NCBI RefSeq assembly: GCF_030272615.1
Contig: NC_081414.1
Coordinates: 765,129,483 to 765,193,482 of the forward strand
DNA length: 64,000 nt
Reading direction: 5' to 3'
DNA from: Cryptomeria japonica
Taxonomy: Eukaryota; Streptophyta; Pinopsida; Cupressales; Cupressaceae
Positions 42,922 to 53,446 of this stretch are shown in pieces (the first letter of the stretch is position 1; each line of letters begins with the position of its first letter). The notes under the pieces were generated by a model, which searched no databases, had not been told where the DNA came from, and saw only the letters and a program-made list of their open reading frames with translations. The position numbers and the translations under genes are program-made.

Positions 42922-45710
42922 TGAACCAAGGGAAATTCTACAAGAGGTTTAATGTTTAGATTCAATCAAAATAAGGATAAAACATATAATCAAATGTAAT
43001 AGAAACCATTATACCTCCATGTGAAGCTCTCTCGTTCTCAGATTGAGGCTTTGATGAACTAGAGAAGCGCCCTATCTCCACTTGATTAGATTGGCTCTTT
43101 GATGGGATTATTTGTTATATTAAATCAAAATAAACATAAAACACATAAAAAAGACCATTATACCTTCATGAAGACAATCTCTTGTTCCTCTTATTATACC
43201 TTTGGTGAAGTAAAGAATGCACCCCTTCCTCGATTATATTGGTCCTATGGAAGGATTGTGGATTTCTCTCCACTACACAACAAGATTGGATAATGCTTGA
43301 TACATGGATGGATTGGATGATAATGGCTAAGTGTGAGATGATTTGGGCATTATGAGGGCATGATGGAGGATTTTCCTCCTCAAATGGACATCATAAAAAT
43401 ATGATGGAAGTGGATATGGAAATGAGGGGAGGAGACCCCAATTTATAGATCGAAGGAGGCCAAAATGGAGGGCCAAGATTGATTTTGTAATGAAAAGTTA
43501 GGATTGAAAGAAAGAGGAGGAGAGGATTGAAAGGACAAGGTGTAGGATTTAAGAGATATGTCATAAAGGCATTTCTTTTCTCGACACCTCTTAAGGTACA
43601 TTGGAAAGAGTTGATAGTTCTTATACTTAATATAAGTACAGATCTAATAGTCAACAAGATGAGAGGGGGGGGGTGAATCATACAAACTTAATCTTCCATA
43701 AAAACATCAGATTCAACCTCGGTAACATATATTTCAGTAATATAACCAAAACTGTTAAACATGCAAACTCAAAAGCATATGAACATCATAAACCTCATAA
43801 CACCAGATTAAACATGGAAACCCAAATAGGGAAAAACCACTATGGGATTTTGGACCCACTAAGAAATATACTCTTCTAGAGTATGCTCGATTAAAAGCAA
43901 ATCCTGTTAAAGATTACAAACACATTGCTAGATGTGGCTCGGTTAAGGGATTTCCCTCAGATCTATTAGGATCTTCACCTTGTTAGAAGTGACCTTGTTA
44001 AAGGATTTCAAACACTCAATCAGAATGTCACCTTGCTAGAGGGTTTTACAAATAAGACTGTTAAGTCCACTCGATTAAGAGATTTTCTGTCACTTTCACA
44101 AAATAACAGTAATAAAATCTATCTGCAACTTCACATCTAAAATCCTAAAGTAGATTCTTATTTGTTCAATACAATCTAGACATATAACTAATCTTGTCTA
44201 TCTGCTGGGCTTCTATACTCTGTTATTCAAACAGGTCTTCAAGCTTCTGTGCTCGGTAATCACTATGTAGCATCCCTATGCATACACTTGCCCGCATCCA
44301 TTGTTTATCAACAATTTCCTATTTATAAACAATTAGGTAACCGCTTAATCTCCTTGATCACATTTCCCATGATCAATCATAGCCATCAGATCTTCAATCT
44401 TGTCCAGGTTCAATGCATCTTTTGATCTGAAAACATTTTACCCCGCCTTGGAACTTGCATATTAGTCTTGGAACTTTTTCCAGGGTATTGCGGTTCAATC
44501 TAAGTTGTAGATCTTCATGCCGACTTTTCATTGCCTTAGATTCGTTAACAAACTTCATTCACAACTCACCAATCATTGATCAGTTCCAGCTCATCAACTT
44601 CCTTCATTAAATAACGCATGTAAACATTTAATGCATTTTATTATAGCTCGGTTACAACTTGGTAAGAACTTAGTGAATACTAAACTTCACTCAGTAGACA
44701 TTCCGCCTTCATTAACCGATAGCGATAACCTTAGGGTTTACCGACTAGGTTCCTTGCTTGATAACATAGTATAGTATTAACCTTTACATTTTACAACATA
44801 TGTATGATGTTAAAACAATCTAAACATCATGATCTCATCATTGTCTGACTCGGTACTAGTTTCCCATTGAATACCTTAATCATCATATTCTTTCCTATGT
44901 CTTTTACCGACATCTTTATAATCTTCATATCATACTTCTCAAGATATGGCAACATCATACTGAATTAAAAAATCAATTTCTTGAGATCAATGACAAAATA
45001 ATAATATCAAGACAGTAAACATCTTTAATCATTTATATCCATAATCATCAACAACCTTCTCAATATCCTTATGAAATGCCAACAATCTTTCATTGTCTGT
45101 TATAATGCAATATTGCCAACAAGAGTTCCCCAAGCACATTGGGAAGAGAAAAGGAATTAAAAATTCCAAAATAAGAGGATGTTTGGGAAGACTAAATGGA
45201 TAAAGGAATTGAAAATTCCTTGAGAAGAGCATGCATGGGGAGATTCAAAAAATTTGATTTTTTTTGAAAGGATCGAGGTGATTAGGGATGTGTAAGTGAT
45301 TAAGGAGATTGATTAGGTGGCTTAATGAGTGATTAAAGTGCAAGTGGGAAAGTTAGGAGGATGTGACATGAGTGGAGGAATTGAAAATTAGGGAATAATG
45401 TTAAGTGGGCTTCTAGAAGAATTAATTAAGCAAAGTGAGGATTAAGAAAAATGATTTTTAGGAATCACATGAGTAGCTTAGTTAATTGAGATTAATTAAC
45501 TAAGTAGGGTTTAGAAGAAATAAAATAATTTTGGAAGAAAAAGGGGAATAATCAATTTTGATAAATTGACTATAAGGTTGCAATCATAAAATTAATCAAA
45601 TAAGATTTAATTAATTTTAAGAGGAATAAATACCAACACAACTAATTAAATTAATTGTGGAGATGCTTAAATTAACTCAATATTAATTTAATTAATTTTA
45701 GGTGTCTACA
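42922..45710 (-). repeat. 5' LTR of the minus-strand Gypsy element (with nested solo LTR)
   Basis: It runs from tgaaccaaggg (LTR 3' end on the minus strand) to taggtgtctaca (LTR 5' end). Without the nested solo LTR and its duplication it is about 1,274 bp. The 3' LTR at 15305 is 1,120 bp. The difference is explained by a partial tandem duplication here (caaaataa...accattatacctcc, near 42965-43015 and 43125-43175). Confidence 0.9.
43612..45121 (-). mobile_element. Copia-type solo LTR
   Basis: It is 1,510 bp, on the minus strand TGTTGGCAATATTGC to AAGAACTATCA, with perfect AGAGT duplications at 43607-43611 and 45122-45126. The minus strand carries the gattcaccccccccctctca tract and the ttgtcattgatctcaa motif typical of the Copia-like LTRs in this window. 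No internal sequence remains. It interrupts the 5' LTR of the minus-strand Gypsy element and is therefore younger than it. Confidence 0.95.
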
Positions 45711-45715
45711 GGTAG

Positions 45716-46924
45716 GATATTTTCATTGAAGACTGGACAAAAGAGGTGTTATGATCCAAAAGGGATTATTCATTGGTTAAAATAGCTAATGAACATGGCT
45801 AAATACTTCCATAAAATATATTATGTTGAGGACCTGGTTAGGAATTTTCATAACTCTGGAGAAGTAATTCAAAGGAGGAAGAAGTGGTCCATTTGCTCAG
45901 CATTGAGATTAAAAGAAAGAAATGGGACCCTAACTTCCTAGGTTTTTACCCTAAAGAAAAAATGAGTTGAGAATAATTGAGCTTATACTAATTTTTTTTA
46001 AAGTATATACACTAGGAGTGTTGTTCAGAAAGGGAAATGACCAAAGGTTGAAGAGAAACCAGAAACAGCAAAAGGGCCAATGATTGAAGACGTGGTAGAG
46101 AATGTGCTTCAAGAGGTTGATCAAGAACCACCACAAGTGCCTCAACAAGAGGCAAAGATGTCTGAATATGTTCCTCCTAGGCTAGAGGAGCTCCTGGAAA
46201 AAAGAAAAGAAGTTGTGTTCCCTGATGAGCCTAAGATGGTATCGAGGCCTACCCCTATTATAGCCTATTAGGTTATGCAAGATATAGATGAAGTAGCATA
46301 AGCTTTACCTGACTTATTTAAAAGGTAGGAAGCGGATCAACCTATAAATTCCCCCAAAGAGAAGGTGTATCAGGTCAAGAGCCACAAGATAGAGTCAATG
46401 TGGATGCACCAATCACTCTTCACCAAAATGACGGTGAGTGTATTGTAGCTACTGTAATATTTTTGTCAGATGATGAGTTTATAAAAAAAAAAAAATTCAA
46501 AGGATTGTGGTTGAGAATGAGAGGTCAATCAAAAGGCAATGTGTTAGGAGAAGCCATCACTCTAGTAGAACTAGATTTAAACCACATAACGATTGATGAG
46601 GCTAGACAAATAGTGAAAGAGAGTGGTATGTTGTGGATCCCTTCATGGAACTTGGAGGATGTATTCATGTTAGGTCAAATCATACAACAACAACACTCAT
46701 TGTTTGTGCCAGAGTTCAATCATGAAAGGGGTGTTAGTAGTACACTATACCACCCTACATTGGAGGCACTATCTCAATGCACCTTAACCCTAAATACAAG
46801 AAACCCACAACTATTAATTGTGGTAGAAGGAACAACTGGTGATGAGGGCATTATAAGAACTTTGAAGGACACATGTTCTCTAGAGGTAGCTACCATCACC
46901 ATGCATTCTATAATGTTTTCCTAA
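45716..46924 (+). pseudogene. Element X, ORF part 3 (unknown protein, decayed)
   Basis: It continues part 2 in frame: IFSLKTGQKRCYDPKGIIHW, later KIYYVEDLVRNFHNSGEVIQ. Further open stretches follow: MIEDVVENVLQEVDQEPPQV (46080-46271, acidic and Pro/Gln-rich) and a 174-codon frame at 46400-46924 with WLRMRGQSKGNVLGEAITLV and SGMLWIPSWNLEDVFMLGQI. I recognise no domain. The earlier half (FNHGDWFFFSDYTLIRI, YGDYII, CYDPKGI) looks like a folded domain. The LINE-like fragment downstream may or may not belong to the same element. Confidence 0.45.
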
Positions 46925-47285
46925 GATTCTGCAAAACAACAACAAAAAATCTTAGAACGATAGATTTTTGAAAGGGTAAATATGAATGAATCATACAATA
47001 AGTTGTTTTAGGAGAATAACAAATTAAAGGTTTCTGCAAGGATTAAAGACCCCCTCCTATTGCCACATGATGCCATGCCACAAGAACAACCTTCTTCCTT
47101 GAATCAAAATCTTTCTTTTCCATCAATGCAAGAGTTGGAAAGTATAAGAGCACAATAGAAGCAATAGAGAAAGAGTTAAAGCAAAAAGATGAGTTTTTGA
47201 CAAAGGCCAAAAATAATGGAAGGATGAAATCATTAGAGGTGATGAAGAAATTTTGAATCTTGAATCTCCTCTACCACAAGGCATA
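46925..47285. other. Decayed coding-like sequence between X and the LINE-like fragment
   Basis: Gln/Lys-rich fragments (KQQQKILER, ENNKLKVSARIKDPLLLPHD) can be read with many stops. The region could be a C-terminal part of X. Confidence 0.35.
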
Positions 47286-48130
47286 GGATATTGGTTTAAT
47301 ATGTGGCCAGTATTTATAAGGAAGGCTCTATTTGACAACATATGGAGTATTCTACCTTCAACGATAATTTAGGAATTGTGGAAAGAGAGAAATCGTAAAA
47401 TCTTCCAAGAGAAAGAAATGTCATCGGAAATGTGTTGTGAGAAGATAGAGGATCATATCTCAAAGTTGGTTAGTAATGTGCAGTCATAAGAAAATCATAA
47501 GTTGGTTAGTAATGTGCAGTCATAAGAAAATCATTTAAAAACAATATATACACAAGTTGGGATGATGAAATGATCAAGGTTTTCCTTAGATTCAAAGTTG
47601 TCCTTGTTAATAGGGTAGGGAAGGCTAATCTTATTAACAACCCAAGATTGAGAGTACACTAAACAACATGAAAAAGATGATGGATCAAAATCAACTTTGA
47701 ACATGCCTCTAAAGGAAAGCCAAGATTGAGTGGGATAGGTTGTATGTCGCGATATCAGACTAGGAAAATCTTGGGAAAGAGATTACTATAGGTAGAAGAG
47801 TCCACTAATAATATAGTAGAGTTTAGATAGACTTTGTCGGGATTATAAATGGGATTGGAGTTGATGGTCAGTCAAATTCACCTTAAAGGTGACTCGCATA
47901 TAGAAATCAATGTCATAAGGTAAAATCAAACTCCCAATTGTTTGCTTGCTCATTGGATAAGACCCATAAAAGAATTAATAGGAAGGTTTGAGGATTTCAA
48001 CGTAACACACATATATATAGATAAGGCAACAAAATGGCTAAGTAATTGGCAAAGTTGGTTGCAGATGGAAGGAATTAGTAACATAGCCAATCTTGAGGTG
48101 GTATGGGGTGTATTACTCAAGGGAGGATAG
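47286..48130 (+). pseudogene. LINE-like RT C-terminus with RNase H domain
   Basis: The first part reads ALFDNIWSILPSTII-stop-ELWKERNRKIFQEKEMSSE (47328-47440), the W-K-E-R-N-x-R-I-F pattern found after the zinc-binding region of plant L1-type reverse transcriptases. After a 36-bp tandem duplication (47463-47534), an RNase H-like domain follows: WIKINFEHASKGKPRLSGIG (47680-), then in other frames TNNIVEFRQTLSGL, HLKGDSHIEINVI (catalytic Asp), LLAHWIRPIKELIGRFEDFN and VTHIYIDKATKWL. The first catalytic Asp of D-G-A-S is changed (E-H-A-S). Frameshifts and stops make it inactive. No RT core is present upstream, as in a 5'-truncated or rearranged copy. Confidence 0.75.
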
Positions 48131-49312
48131 TGACCATATAAATTCCACCAAACCTAGGATGTGACTAGAGAACACACATAAAAACCACTTGAGTAAAAGG
48201 TGAACCAAGCACAAATTTCAACAAGAAGGAATAGGATGATGCACTTAATCATGATTAAAAAATAGAATCAAGTCATTGGCAACTTATATGTGGGAATTAA
48301 TTATGAGCTTGTGGAAACATGTTTACCTCTGACGAAGGCGTAAGAAAATGGGCCAATTGGGAAAGGATGAAAATGTAGGCCACATGAATTCTCTCACCTT
48401 GGAAATACTTCTCCCATGATCTAGAATAAATTTCTAAAGATATCAATTGATTTTTGGCATAGATAATATGATGTTATCGAGTGGTGGTAGGTGGTGCAAT
48501 ATATGATTGACAGATTGATCCCAACTATTTATTCTCTATAGTGGCCTTTGGGGACTCACCCTTCCAACTTTAATTTGGTTAGTGTTATAACCTTAGAATG
48601 GACATTCCAATCATACTTGTCTCAAAAAAAGACAAATGTCATACTTGGGGGAGGTGATAGACAAAAGGTAGAAGGCCATTCTAAACTACTCGCATGGGTT
48701 GATCATAGATGTGGTGAAGGCAATTTTGGGGTCGGATTTTCTCAACTCTAGAAATAGGCATCATGACAATATTGACGTCTCTTCCATGTTCTTGGTAATG
48801 GTTCTAAGTGTGGGGGAGTTGAAGGATGGGGCCAATATTTTATTTTAAAAACTACTTCAAGACTCTTTCCTTCAGGAATTAGAGATTGTTTATGTTGATG
48901 TGGATGAGAATTTGAAGTTTTCTCTCCCACAACATTTTTTGTAGTTTAGCACTGAGGGAGATAGGTGCCCAAAATACCAATCCTTTTCACCTTCGAGATA
49001 GATTCCTTTGAGAATCATAGACCAATTGTCATTAGAAACTTGGTCATTTTGAATAGGTTGCTAGGAATCAACATGAATGAAGAAGGGGATTGGATAAATG
49101 ACTGTATAAGGGCTGAAGGTCTGGACAAAGAGGATGTAGAGGATGGTGGAGGCACATTAATCAAGGAGGAGCTTCCTGAAGGCAATGTGAATAGGTTTAA
49201 TGGTCAAGAGGATGATTTTACAGGTCAATCTAGCACTACGGAGTTGAGTGTTCGATTTGAGTCATAAAGAGGCCAAAAAAAGATAAGCACAAAATAATGG
49301 TAGGATCATAAT
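48131..49312. other. Unassigned sequence before LARD2
   Basis: Only short frames are visible, the longest 100 codons at 48965-49267 (INMNEEGDWINDCIRAEGLD), without family resemblance. It may be the remainder of the LINE-like element or of X, and continues at 58000 beyond LARD2. Confidence 0.4.
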
Positions 49313-49317
49313 GTTGT

Positions 49318-50446
49318 TATTGACAAGAGACACTACATAAGTGTAGATGAGTGTATTGGAGTTGTCATTGATGGCAACCTTGCTAAAATATTCCATCTGG
49401 TTTTTATAGATTCATCCTATCGGGAGTATGAAATCCAATTTCGCTTAAGTCTAGAGGGTGGAACACAGTATTTGACAGTACAGGAGTATTTTGAGTAGAA
49501 CTTCACTTTGGTTGCACATTTTTCTTTGCAGTGATATAGGTAGTTGGTTAGATGTGTGGTGTAGCTTATTCCATAATCTTATCCTCCGGTGTTGTCTTTC
49601 ATGAAAGATTAAAGATCTGATATTCGACATTTTAGGAAGAACAATGCTATCTAGCCGACTGGTGATGTAACGTGTTATGCAGAATTATTGGAATGATTTT
49701 GGTGATTGATTTTATGTTAGAGATTTCTTGGCTGACATGTGGGAAGCATGTAGTCAATTTTTTTTGGTCCGCATATGCATTGGTGAACGGATTGAGTTGA
49801 CACATCTTGCACATTTCATATTTTGCAAGTGTTCTTGAAGTCGACTTGTTGGTGAGCTAAATTCATGTCATAGATATATATAAGAGATTGTAAAGTTCAT
49901 TTTGGATATGAGAAAGTATGCAAGTGTTGTGTATGTGTGATTGTGCATAGTTCCACATGCGCAATTGAAGGATCCTTGCTCCAGATTAAAGCAGATCAAC
50001 AAAATAAAGCAGTGGGACAATTGTATTTTGTGCTTAAATTGAAACTATCCTTGGCATTTATAGATGTTAATTTATAGTTCCATCTTGTTGCTACCTTTTT
50101 TAATTCCTTTGTAAGGCAACGAGCCTTCCGAGGTTGTAGCCCTTAATATAATTTGAGCAGTGAGCTCTAGGCAGTGGACTTGAATGCATGTGCATTCCTA
50201 TATAAACTTTTCACATACTTCTAACAGAGTATTATCTTACTGTGGGTAGGATTCCCACCATAGTTTCCCTTGACTGGGTTTTCTACGTACAAAATCTTGG
50301 TGTTATGGTGGTATTTTTGTATGCAATTTTCTTATGCTTATCTCTCTTATTCATTTACATTAAATGGTTTGATGAACTGGTTAAGAAATCTAAAAGTTGT
50401 AGAACACTAATTCACCCCCCGCTCTCAGTGTTCATTGATTCCAACA
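49318..50446 (+). repeat. LARD2 5' LTR
   Basis: The LTR is 1,129 bp and ends CATTGATTCCAACA. It has the inverted motif GTTGTCATTGATGGCAAC at 49361-49378 and ctaattcaccccccgctctc near the end. The frame at 50242-50457 runs through the LTR end and is not a gene. Confidence 0.92.
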
Positions 50447-50448
50447 AT

Positions 50449-50460
50449 TGGTATTAGAAC
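50449..50460 (+). other. LARD2 primer-binding site, decayed
   Basis: TGGTATTAGAAC stands two bases after the LTR. It differs from TGGTATCAGAGC by two transitions, so it is a decayed tRNA-Met site. Confidence 0.85.
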
Positions 50461-50514
50461 AATCTTCCTTAGAGGAAGCCTAACAACTTGAGGAAGATCT
50501 GGGAAGGTGAATCA

Positions 50515-52963
50515 ATGGATTTCGGTAGTCTTAGAAAGCAGCTAATTGTTGCTCTTGAAGATATCGATCATTCACAAGATGAGAACCGACAAGTGAAAGA
50601 AAATCTCAAATATGTTGAAGAATACATTGAAACATTGCAAGATCAATTGAACAAGTCAAGGGAATAGAGAAAAGAGCTTGTTGATCAGCTTAAGAAGAAA
50701 GAAAGTCAGAACATTGATGAAGAAGTGTTGAAGGAGAAGATAGAAGAATGTGACAGACTTGCTAGAGCCAATACAGTCCAAAAGAATGAGATGAAAGCTA
50801 TTCTAATGAGATTAATGGTGCAAGAGTACCTAACGTCTAGTCAATTTGTCAATTTGGTGTTTTGAGTCTTAGGAGTTAGGATTAGGTCTATTTTGATTCA
50901 ATAAGGTTTGTTGAGACCATTTATAATGTTATATCATGTTTTTGGGTTTGTTTGTCAAAATCAGAGTCATGGTTTTCGAATTTGTAAAGTTTCTCAAAAT
51001 GTTGTCATTTCTATCATCAAGATAATCTATACCGATAAGGTGTCATTGGGGTAAAAAGTTGTCATTACTGTTATCGAGATAGGTTAAACTGATAAGGTAT
51101 CATTTTTGTTATCGGGATAGGTTACACTATCGGATTTGCAAAATTTTGTTCGGTCGATTTTTTTGAATGGCTATTTTGATAAGGTATCAATATTGGTATC
51201 GGCATAGTTAACCCGATAAAGAATCATCATTGTCAAAAGTTTTCATTGGGATAGTTTTCTCTATGAGGATTGGCAATTGTTGTTTAGCCGACCGTTGGTG
51301 GCTATACCAATAGACTTTCAAACGTCCTATTCGGCATAAGCTATACCGAAATAAGCGAAATCAAGGTAATTAGTTCTATTATAATTACATGAAATTGTTC
51401 TTCCGCCTTGAAGATTTATTCTGATGGGTGATCAAGAATACATGTTTGGAATTGCTATTTCGATATCAGTGTCTAACAATGATTTATCAAATGTGGAATT
51501 TGAACAGTAATGCAGTCAAACGGTCATGACGTGAAAGTTCAAATTTGGTATAAAGTTTATGAGCAATAGGTAGAGAACGAGAGAAAGAGGGGAGAATTGG
51601 GGATTCTACAATGTAATTCTATAACTGTTTTTCAAATTTGAAATCATTAGCACCAAATTGGAAGCTATTTTCTTTCTTTTGCTCTGTTTATGCAATTTGC
51701 CCTTTTTTTGTATCTATATATTGTTGTTTGGATTCCAGTTGTTAGGGTGAGCACCTGTGGATTAAGAGTAGCGTGTTATCTTCCATTTTCCGATGATTGA
51801 AACTCTGAACTAGAAAGATTTTGCAGATTTTTCACGGGGTTGCCTGGCTAGTTGGGATAACTAGGGTTCTAACAGAAATTTGACAGTTTCTCCCTGATTC
51901 GGTTGTCAAAACAATTTGAAACTTGGTGTGAAGGCCCAAGAGGGGTTAGAGGATAAAATTAGCATCAAGGAGAGGCATCGGTCCAATTAGGGCTGCAGTT
52001 GTAATTATGTGTTGCTAATTTCATAAGCATTTAAGCTTAAGTTTTGTTTCAATTTGACTGATAATCTGGTAGCAGAGAGTCCCTTTAAGGGTATTCTGTG
52101 TTTTGAATATTGTAAGTTAGAAGGAAGGGTTTTTTGTATTGCATCAATTAACAAAAGAGATTGAAGAAAGGAAGAAGAATGAGGAAAAGCTTGCTCAATC
52201 TCTAAAAGACAATTTTGAACAATGCTGCAGACTTGAGAGTAAGAATGGACAACCAAAGCTTGACCTGTAGGATGCTAGAAAACATGAGGAAGATCTTGAA
52301 AGGAAGATCATTCTTATTAGATATGATCTTGATATTGCAAATGAGTACAAGGAGAATTTTTGGGTTATCTTAGCCAAGCTTGATGAGATGCTTGTCAGTC
52401 AAAAGGATACAAATTATAGACAAGGTCTAGGATATGAGAAAGGAGAAAGCTCCAAATTTGGTCCTCAGACTCAACAAAAGAACTCAATAAAGCCTCTGGT
52501 AAAACAACCCAATTCTAATAAATTCAATGGTAACTATTTTTTTTGCAATAAATTTGGTCATATGGCTAGTCAAAGTAGAAATAGGATTAACCATAATGGT
52601 CCATCTTTTACTGATCAATGTTTCAAATGCAACAGGTATGGTCATAAGGCAAATGTATGTAGAATTGTGATGAATAAATTTCAAAAAAAGAGAAATGTTA
52701 GATGTTATGTATGTGAAATATTTGGATGTATTTCTAATCAATGTAGATCAAGTACAAATCAAGGAAATTTCAGACGTAATCAAAGGAACAATGTTTCTTA
52801 TGCTTGCAACAAATCCGGTCACATTGCTAAGATTTGCAGAAGCAAGAATGCAAACAAGAAGGCTTTGAAAGATAAAAATAAGAATTCAAAGTCAGATGAG
52901 AAGGGAAAGGAAAAATTTGAAGAGATCAAAGAGCAGATGCAAAAGACGGGTGAGAAAGAGTGA
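50515..52963 (+). pseudogene. gag: LARD2 gag-like coiled-coil CCHC protein, split by a solo LTR
   Basis: It starts MDFGSLRKQLIVALEDIDHS and has coiled-coil character up to 50810, then is interrupted by the LTR at 50816-52146. It resumes at about 52152 (EIEERKKNEEKLAQSL), matching LARD1 EIEDRKKNEE. The zinc knuckles at 52540-52840 follow the LARD1 plan: CNKFGHMASQS (decayed), CFKCNRYGHKANVC (intact), CYVCEIFGCISNQC (His replaced by Cys) and YACNKSGHIAKIC. The leader before the ATG (taacaacttgaggaagatct) is the same as in LARD1. It ends with a Lys/Glu-rich tail at the TGA of 52961-52963. Two or more stops occur in the coiled-coil part. Confidence 0.8.
50816..52146 (+). mobile_element. Solo LTR inserted in LARD2 gag
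   Basis: It is 1,331 bp, starts TGGTGCAAGAGTACC and ends GTATTGCATCA, with perfect ATTAA duplications (50811-50815 and 52147-52151). The ends form an imperfect inverted repeat (TGGTGCAA against TTGCATCA). Comparison with LARD1 gag confirms the boundaries, since the homology resumes right after the second duplication. Orientation is set only by convention. The interior has repeated gataaggt/tatcgggataggtt motifs around 51020-51240. Confidence 0.88.
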
Positions 52964-53446
52964 CTCGGATGTAGGAAATGGATCCGCACTAGATTCAGGC
53001 ACTACAAATTCCTCAAGAAATTAGATCATAGCATTTGGCTTAAGGGGAGTTTTCATTCCAATCCAATTCTCCCTACCAAATGTTGGTTTTGGATGATCGA
53101 AAGTATGTTGGAAGCTATTGTTTGATAATACAAATTTTTATGATGTATTTCCGAAAGATTTGAACTGAACTGAAGGTCCACAGAGGAGAACTTTGTGAAT
53201 GTAGGGTATCTAGAAGAGTTAGGGCTAAGAGAATTTACTATATTAAAAGTTAGATATGTGGTGGATAAAAAGTGACCCAACCTCTCATTTCTCAGTTTAC
53301 ATTTGAAGCGAGAAATTAGTAGAGCATCACGAAAGTGATTTTGCTGAGATAGAGAACTTTGTCGAAGAGATCTTGCATCTGGTTGAAGATTGAAAAAGGT
53401 ATTTCTCTGAGAACTTTTTTTCAGTTTTAAACCTAAATCTTTTGAT
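52964..53446 (+). other. Gap between LARD2 gag and ORF2
   Basis: The non-coding stretch is about 480 bp, parallel to the 380-bp gap in LARD1. It would contain any promoter of ORF2. No clear TATA box is left (ggataaaaag at 53264 is the nearest). Confidence 0.5.

Larger units (their letters stand above)
15305..45710 (-). mobile_element. Minus-strand Gypsy-type element without pol, host of nested insertions
   Basis: The LTR pair is 15305-16424 (3') and 42922-45710 (5'), flanked by perfect GGTAG duplications (15300-15304 and 45711-45715). On the minus strand it has a primer site at 42918-42901 and a polypurine tract at 16440-16425. Excluding the plus-strand Tat element (23340-42054) and the solo LTR (43612-45121), the internal region is about 7.8 kb. 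It holds no recognisable RT, integrase or protease, only degenerate Pro/His/Ser-rich frames. Its primer site, polypurine tract and LTR motifs match the Tat element, which makes it a likely non-autonomous relative. All boundaries are supported by paired sequences. Confidence 0.88.
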
